A stretch of 64,000 bases of DNA, from the NCBI GenBank assembly GCA_003194525.1, contig NBIV01000052.1, positions 280,369-344,368 of the forward strand. The letters run 5' to 3'. Below, piece by piece: positions 58,801 to 64,000 of the stretch. The position numbers were made by a program, and so were the translations under genes. Each line of letters begins with the position of its first letter. The stretch's first letter is position 1. This stretch comes from Gracilariopsis chorda. Taxonomy: Eukaryota > Rhodophyta > Florideophyceae > Gracilariales > Gracilariaceae. The notes beneath the pieces were generated by a model that was given only the letters and a program-made list of their open reading frames with translations, made no database searches and was not told the origin of the DNA.

Positions 58801-59008
58801 CAATTTGGTTCGCATGTTCCTGTACCTGATGTTGTGTATGCAGATGTTTGTTGCACAGGTTGACATAAAGACAGCGTTCCTTAATGGTGAACTCAAAGAA
58901 GATGTGTGGGTGATGTCACCGCGTGGCATTCCTGGTCTCAAGTCACAATGCTACAAACTGCTAAAGGCGATATACGGGCTTAAGCAGGCTCATCTGGCAT
59001 GGCATACG
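55814..59008 (+). CDS. Copia gag-pol polyprotein, single frame, C-truncated by insertion
   Basis: The frame runs from ATG 55,814 (MSDSEVESETTSGVKIPRFH) uninterrupted into the inserted LTR, where it ends after 1,068 codons at 59,020. Gag covers about 1-300 with a CX2CX4HX4C knuckle CTFCDRDGHTQDRC (277-290). Protease has DSGATSHFF (355-363). The integrase zinc region starts LWHRRLAHMN (about 489). The integrase triad is D in HSDIMGP (about 552), D618-region LHSDNAEEY and E in AERINRT about 33 residues later. A linker with the acidic stretch SSDEEQSNDDGGD precedes RT (about 920 onward, DIKTAFLNGEL), which is cut before YVDD. Gag and pol are fused without frameshift or stop, as in plant and insect copia; the relative amount of Gag may then depend on splicing or proteolysis (inference). 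Confidence 0.93.
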
Positions 59009-59767
59009 TGTTGGCAGTAGTACCTGTGCTGTCACTGAAAACCAAATGTTCCGGGGAGCATGGGCTGTTTTAGAGGGTACCTCTGCAAAAGCGCATATGC
59101 GCGTGTGCGCGAACCCAACGTGAAACTGGCTTCTGATTGGCTACTGCAAATGTACATATGCAACGTGGTGCGTACAAGTGGTATGGCATAACTGGATCGG
59201 TTGGACACACCCACGTGTCCAGCTACTACAGTGGTCACAGTGTACGTTGTGTGCAGGGGATACTGATGAAGTGGTTGACACCTGGTACAAGTGGTACAGC
59301 AGTGGTTGGTACAATGGTAAGGTGCGCATGCACTGTCAACAGGTTTACACATGCACGGGTATATTGATGACGTGGGTGTTGTGTGCATTGTTGGCAGTAG
59401 TACCTGTGCTGTCACTGAAAACCAAATGTTCCGGGGAGCATGGGCTGTTTTAGAGGGTACCTCTGCAAAAGCGCATATGCGCGTGTGCGCGAACCCAACG
59501 TGAAACTGGCTTCTGATTGGCTACTGCAAATGTACATATGCAACGTGGTGCGTACAAGTGGTATGGCATAACTGGATGGGTTGGACACACCCACGTGTCC
59601 AGCTACTACAGTGGTCACAGTGTACGTTGTGTGCAGGGGATACTGATGAAGTGGTTGACACCTGGTACAAGTGGTACAGCAGTGGTTGGTACAATGGTAA
59701 GGTGCGCATGCACTGTCAACAGGTTTACACATGCACGGGTATATTGATGACGTGGGTGGTGTGTGCA
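59009..59767 (+). repeat. 380-bp tandem duplication of the LTR-C U3
   Basis: The unit 59,009-59,388 recurs at 59,389-59,767 with only two or three differences by eye (for example ggatcgg versus ggatggg). Each unit includes the LTR start, the GATTGGCTACTGCA block and the region CACGTGTCCAGCTACTACAG. Confidence 0.95.
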
Positions 59768-60167
59768 TTGCCACATGATGACATGGCACTAACACCACAG
59801 GTTACGTGCCGACTTACCGTGACGTGTTGACTTACCGTGATGTGTTGGCATGTGCTGGCGTGTGTTGGAGTCGTGAATTTGTGCCTTGTCATGGTCATGT
59901 GTATGCACGTAACTATTACAGAACATTGGTGCGTTGGTGTGCGTTGGTGTAATGAGGTTGTGCTGAGCTGGCTATGTCATGTTAGATGATGATTGGTAGT
60001 ATTGAGTGTCCCTGCTTAGTGGTTTAGGTTTTACTTGTAGTTGGTGTTCCCGCGCAATTCGAGTTTAGAGTGGTATATAAGATGTGCCTGAAGGACCTCC
60101 AAGTAAATCCAAGCTAGAGCTGGCGAACTTCCCTTCCATCCCCTCAACTTCCTTTCAACTTTCAACT
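59009..60167 (+). repeat. LTR-C, 5' LTR of copia D, with tandem-duplicated U3 (1,159 bp)
   Basis: It starts TGTTGGCAGTAG and ends TTCAACT next to GGTTTTGGGCCCAG (60,168-60,181). Without the extra 380-bp unit it would be about 779 bp, the size of the other LTR-C. A TATA box (ggtatataag) lies at about 60,073. The left flank ATACG is the A2 RT gene. Confidence 0.88.
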
Positions 60168-61386
60168 GGTTTTGGGCCCAGCCCCGCTGACCGCTGCCGC
60201 TATCCCTTTCCGTATCGTTCGTCTGTCGCCGCTCTCCCTCACCGCCGTTCATCCGTTTCGCTGTTGTTGCCTCTTTCGTCGTTGCGTCGGGTGTCTTGAT
60301 CCCATTGTTGGTCGGTGTTGGTCATTCTCCTTTGGTTTGCGTTCCTCCCTGAGGGCGTTGTGGTGGTAGTGGTTCGACATTTACTTGCTATCGTTGTTCA
60401 GTTGGGCCTCCGTTGTTGCCCGTGTTGTCGATCGCTATCTACTTTGTGTGTGACACTCCCTCTATCTTGTGTTTTGGGATCCCCGAGTCGTTTGTCGGGT
60501 CGTATCCGTGAGGTCGAGTCGGTCTAGTTTCGAAGTCTGGGCTCCGTGATCGTGTGCTCAGCAGTTTTCTGTTTTTCGTGTTTCTTAATCATCATCTGGT
60601 GTCCAGTGCGACGAGCGGTTGATCCGGGTTACTTTGGGTGATTCCAGGTATCCGGGGACGTGAGCCTGGCGGCTTGAACCAAAGCGGGTGTACTGTCGAG
60701 CGGCTTCCCACCGGTCCATTTGGACAGATAACGGTGACGGTCGTTAAGACCTGGTAAGTTCAGCGGGTGCATCTGTGGACGGGGTGCCGTGGCGTACTGC
60801 GCTGGTGCGGGTGATTGAATTATTTGTTTTGATCCTGACTGCGTGTCGGGATTCTTGGGCTGTTGCGAAGGTATTCCATAACGAGCTTTTGATCCGTGCA
60901 TCTGACCCTTGGGCGTTTGTGCGGGGAGGCGACGTGGCGTAGGCTGACCTCCTTCTTAGGATCAGGCCGCGTGTGACCTTAAGTGGTTGCGCGTTAGCAG
61001 CGTACTTTGGCTGCCATAGTAGCTTCAGTTTCGAGGTCGCGCAAGTTCTTGCAAGAGGCCAGAGAGGGTTATACTTGGTGAAGGCATATCTTGGGTCATT
61101 AACCATCCTCTGGAAGCCTCGTAGAGAGCGACGCATCTTCTCCATAGACGTAGGAGAGGGAAGACAGAAGAAGACGTCTTGTACCCGGAGCATCTCCGGG
61201 GGCCAGGGGTCCGACACCCTAGGGTAGCGGAGGTAGTTTCTCCCGTCAGTGCGCCCGAATTTGAAGTTTTGTTGTTGTTGTTGTCGTTGTTTTTGTTGTT
61301 ATTGTTGTCGTTGTTGCCATTTTTGTACTTCTTAAGTGCCGTAGGTCTTTCATCGCACCTGTGCTGTTTGTTGACATCTACCAAGC
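60168..61386 (+). other. Primer-binding site and leader of copia D
   Basis: The half-tRNA-Met-like site opens a 1.2-kb leader, longer than that of the A family. It is pyrimidine-rich near its start. The shared motif (acaccctagggtagcgg, then gtagtttctcccgtcag) lies at 61,206-61,252, and GTTGTT repeats follow to the gag start. A block at 61,041-61,090 (cttgcaagaggccag, then ggtgaaggcatat) also resembles A-type leaders. Confidence 0.78.
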
Positions 61387-62577
61387 ATGGATTCATTCGG
61401 TGGCATCAAGATTGAAAAGTTGGGCGAGGATAACTTCCATGTATGGAAGCAAAAGGTTGAGTTGCTGCTTGCACTCAAGGACCTCGATGACCATCTTGAA
61501 TCAACCAAGCCTACGGACGATGACGAGTTGTCAGCATGGAAGAAGAAAGACTCCAAGGCCAGGGCTGTTATTGGTCTCAGCATCAGTGATGAGCATTTGG
61601 ACCATGTGAGGGATACCGAGAATGCTGCGCAAATGTGGAAAGCCATTTGCGATGTGTTCCAGCGTAAAACGCTGCTCAACCGAATCAATGCAAGACGTGC
61701 CTTCTACACAGCCAAGATGCGAGATGATGAGAAAATGTTACACTTCATCAATCGTGTTCGTCATCTTGCATCGGATCTGAAGAGCATGGACGTAGTGGTT
61801 GAGGAGGAAGACATCGCTATGGCAATCCTATGTGGGCTACCAGACCGCTTCGAACACCTCATTGTCGCTATTGACACCACGATTAGTGATCGTAAACTCG
61901 ATTTAGAGTTTGTGAAGAGTCGTTTGCTGCAAGAGGAACAGCGAATGAACGATCGTGCCAAGGAGGAGTCCGGAAGTGACACGGCTTTGGTCGGTGCGCA
62001 GTCACGAAAGAAGTCCATGGTGTGCTACTACTGTGGTAAGAAGGGGCATATCCAGAGAAACTGTTTCAAGAGACAACGTGACGAAGCTAGCAAAGAGCAG
62101 AGTGCTGCCGCAAACCCAGCTGTGCAGACCGATCTCGGCAACAAGAAACGAGGATGTGACAGTGACTCTGACTTTGTTTGTCTCATTGCGACAGGTTCTG
62201 TGGAAGAAAGTATCAGTGACTGGATCATTGACTCTGGTGCCACCGCCCATATGACGTATGACGAGTCCATGTTTGACAGTTATAGCAAAAGAGAGTCTGC
62301 CGGTGTGAGTATCGGCAATGACTCGAAGCTGGAGTCTCTTGGTCATGGCAGTGTCCACCTCGATCTCGCTGTTGAAGGGCGTAAGAGCAAGTGCCGGTTG
62401 GGTGAAGTAGTGCACGTACCGAATTTAAGGTATCATCTGCTGTCAGTATCTGCGATGTGTGACCTGGGTGCGCGAGTGGTGTTTGACAAAACCAAAGTAT
62501 GTGTATACAAAGGCAAACACCATGATCGCCCAGGGCCGTCGCATCAAAGGACTGTACTACCTATGTACCGCGATTGA
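61387..62577 (+). CDS. Copia D gag and protease, frameshifted before integrase
   Basis: The start is MDSFGGIKIEKLGEDNFHVW, a copia-type gag. The CCHC knuckle CYYCGKKGHIQRNC is at 213-226 and the protease motif DSGATAHM at 282-289. From about residue 377 the frame leaves the family consensus and ends PSHQRTVLPMYRD at 62,577, because one extra base near 62,515-62,521 shifts it. The minus-strand relative reads through this point without a phase change (though with a stop), so I interpret this as a mutation or sequencing error rather than programmed frameshifting. In a functional copy gag, protease and pol would form one polyprotein. Confidence 0.9.
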   Translation: MDSFGGIKIEKLGEDNFHVWKQKVELLLALKDLDDHLESTKPTDDDELSAWKKKDSKARAVIGLSISDEHLDHVRDTENAAQMWKAICDVFQRKTLLNRINARRAFYTAKMRDDEKMLHFINRVRHLASDLKSMDVVVEEEDIAMAILCGLPDRFEHLIVAIDTTISDRKLDLEFVKSRLLQEEQRMNDRAKEESGSDTALVGAQSRKKSMVCYYCGKKGHIQRNCFKRQRDEASKEQSAAANPAVQTDLGNKKRGCDSDSDFVCLIATGSVEESISDWIIDSGATAHMTYDESMFDSYSKRESAGVSIGNDSKLESLGHGSVHLDLAVEGRKSKCRLGEVVHVPNLRYHLLSVSAMCDLGARVVFDKTKVCVYKGKHHDRPGPSHQRTVLPMYRD

Positions 62578-64000
62578 AGTACCAGAAGACATGGACAACG
62601 CACTTGTGACTGACCTGTCACTATGGCATGCTCGAATGGCTCATGTGAATGTGGATGGTATCAAACATATGGCTCGTAACGGTGTTGTGTCAGGGCTGAA
62701 TGTGGACTTGAATCAATCGATGGATGTGTGTGACTCTTGTGTAGTGGGAAAATCTACACGTGCTCCAACTCCCAAGCAAGGGGGGGAACGGGCTTTGCAC
62801 CCATTGGACCTAGTGCATTCGGACATTTGTGGTCCAATCCAAGTAGGTTCCTTGGGAGGTTCACACTACTTCGTCACATTCATCGATGATCACTCCCGTT
62901 TTTGCTTCTTGTACATGCTCAAGACCAAGGATGAGGTGTTCCACGTGTTCGTGAAGTGGCTCAAGATGGTTCAAAATCAGAGTGACCGACATGTGAAAAC
63001 CATTACCGCACGTGAGTCTGTGCTACATTCGTTACGCACAGACAATGCTGGTGAATATGTGTCAAAGAAGTTTTCACAAGAGCTTGAACGTCACGGTATT
63101 GAACATCAGCGAACGGTGCCTTACAATCCACATCAGAATGGTCTGGCCGAACGGTTCAACCGAACACTCATGGACTTGGTGAGATCGATGCTGCATCACA
63201 AGAAACTGCCAAAGAGCTTCTGGGCTGAAGCATTGAACGTTGCAGTGTATGTGCGCAATCGAGTCACCTGCAAGGCCCTTCCGAGTGACGTGACACCACT
63301 CGAGATGTGGAGTGGATATGAACCTGACTTGAGCAATCTGCGTGTGTTCGGTAGCCGGTGCTGGTACAAAATGGTGGACCACAAGCTGAAGAAGCTGGAG
63401 CAACGTGCCGTGGAGGCGATCTTTATTGGGTACACAACTGGATCGAACGGTTATAAACTGTGGGATGCGCAAAAGAAGAAGGTGGTTGTGTCGAGAGATG
63501 TGAGGTTTGACGAATGTAGTGGTTCAGATCAAGGTACTGACCACGTTGATGATGACGACTATGCTGAGATCGACATCTCGGACAAGCCGAAATCAAACAT
63601 CACCTCCACCTCTACTACACCCACCGATGCTGCCCAAGTTGAACCCGCTGCACCAGATACTCCACCAGAAGAAGCTTCAGGCAGTGGCCACGATGAGCCC
63701 ACAGCTGAGACAGAAGTTGAGCCAGACGTACCAGATCCACAACCACTTCGGAGATCCACTCGTGAGCGTAGAGCGCCTACCTCGTGGTGGCGCGGCACTG
63801 CCCTACTCACTGCCAGTGATGACGTCCCATCCTCATACTCCGATGCGGTGTCACGTCCTGATTCAAAAGCGTGGACCAAGGCCATGAACAGTGAGTACGA
63901 GTCTCTGATGGAGCATGACACATGGGAGTTAGTGCCAAGGCCAGCTGACAGCAACGTGATATCATCCAAGTGGGTATTTGTGCAAAAATATGAGGCTGGC
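62522..64000 (+). CDS. Copia D pol: integrase and start of RT (partial)
   Basis: Open without a stop from ATG 62,522 to the window edge (about 493 codons), in the +1 phase relative to gag. The integrase zinc region LWHARMAHVN with CDSCVVGKS comes first. The catalytic triad is D at 62,822 (HSDICGP), D at 63,041 (RTDNAGEY) and E at 63,149 (LAERFNRT), with 35 residues between the last two. A conserved FGSRCWYKMVDH and FIGYTTGSNGYKLWD part follows, then an acidic, Thr/Pro-rich linker, RRSTRERRAPTSWW, and the RT N-terminus (KAMNSEYESLMEHDTWELV, SSKWVFVQKY). The ATG at 62,522 is a marker rather than a proven start. All visible catalytic residues are intact. Confidence 0.9.
   Translation, partial: MIAQGRRIKGLYYLCTAIEVPEDMDNALVTDLSLWHARMAHVNVDGIKHMARNGVVSGLNVDLNQSMDVCDSCVVGKSTRAPTPKQGGERALHPLDLVHSDICGPIQVGSLGGSHYFVTFIDDHSRFCFLYMLKTKDEVFHVFVKWLKMVQNQSDRHVKTITARESVLHSLRTDNAGEYVSKKFSQELERHGIEHQRTVPYNPHQNGLAERFNRTLMDLVRSMLHHKKLPKSFWAEALNVAVYVRNRVTCKALPSDVTPLEMWSGYEPDLSNLRVFGSRCWYKMVDHKLKKLEQRAVEAIFIGYTTGSNGYKLWDAQKKKVVVSRDVRFDECSGSDQGTDHVDDDDYAEIDISDKPKSNITSTSTTPTDAAQVEPAAPDTPPEEASGSGHDEPTAETEVEPDVPDPQPLRRSTRERRAPTSWWRGTALLTASDDVPSSYSDAVSRPDSKAWTKAMNSEYESLMEHDTWELVPRPADSNVISSKWVFVQKYEAG

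Larger units (their letters stand above)
54210..59008 (+). mobile_element. Copia A2 element, best preserved of its family, 3' part cut off
   Basis: It comprises LTR-A, primer-binding site, leader and one long gag-pol frame, interrupted at 59,008 in RT by a D element. It was itself inserted into the minus-strand B copy ending at 54,209. Its 3' half should lie beyond the right edge of the window. Confidence 0.88.
59009..64000 (+). mobile_element. Copia D element, nearly intact, running off the right edge
   Basis: It consists of LTR-C with a duplicated U3, primer-binding site, leader, gag-protease and pol. It interrupts the A2 RT gene. It is the best preserved member of the D family here and probably the latest insertion. 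The 3' LTR and right duplication are outside the window. Confidence 0.88.

Noticed and set aside
62500..62530. Programmed +1 frameshifting between gag and pol in copia D
   Set aside because: The minus-strand relative (about 33,710-33,740) reads through this place in one phase, apart from a stop codon, and the shift lies after the protease motif, not at a gag-pol boundary.
1..64000. CRISPR arrays, operons or other prokaryotic systems
   Set aside because: All repeats are LTRs or tandem duplications inside LTR elements, and every recognisable protein belongs to a eukaryotic retrotransposon family.

Overview
This window is eukaryotic and consists almost entirely of retrotransposons. I see no host gene, rRNA, tRNA or CRISPR array. 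Codon use, the DIRS-type tyrosine-recombinase element, the chromodomain Ty3/gypsy element and several Ty1/copia families would fit a repeat-rich, gene-poor region of an oomycete, another protist or an early-diverging fungus. The host cannot be named from this sequence. In the text below, A, A2, B and D are my own working names for copia families, and LTR-A, LTR-B, LTR-C and LTR-G for long terminal repeats.

Layout. 1-3,145 (minus): a DIRS-like element running off the left edge. Its reverse transcriptase/RNase H frame lies wholly inside a second open frame that reads from a gag-like start into a tyrosine recombinase. 3,146-5,214: AT-rich spacer. 5,215-30,027: mosaic of broken copia A, A2 and B copies in both orientations, with LTR-A, LTR-B, LTR-C and a chimeric LTR. 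30,028-44,947 (minus): one complete but decayed copia D element with both LTR-C copies, split by a complete Ty3/gypsy chromovirus (34,612-42,782, minus) bounded by a perfect GGTGT target-site duplication. Inside the gypsy element, on the opposite strand, lies a 2.3-kb unrecognised reading frame. 44,948-54,209: more broken A2, A and B copies. 54,210-59,008: an A2 element with a long intact gag-protease-integrase-RT frame, interrupted at 59,009 by a young-looking D element that runs off the right edge, intact except for one frame-shifting base.

How the parts connect. Target-site duplications and split reading frames show that 20,560-30,027 has been inverted by recombination between two oppositely oriented LTR-C copies (19,778-20,559 and 30,028-30,799). 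Flipping it back restores a solo LTR-C with a perfect ACCAT duplication inside a B gag, and places the D element inside an A2 gag with both reading frames resuming in phase. The copia families share a primer-binding site matching the anticodon half of initiator tRNA-Met, a common U3 core, and a leader motif. In three copies the pol stop codon is supplied by the first bases of the LTR.
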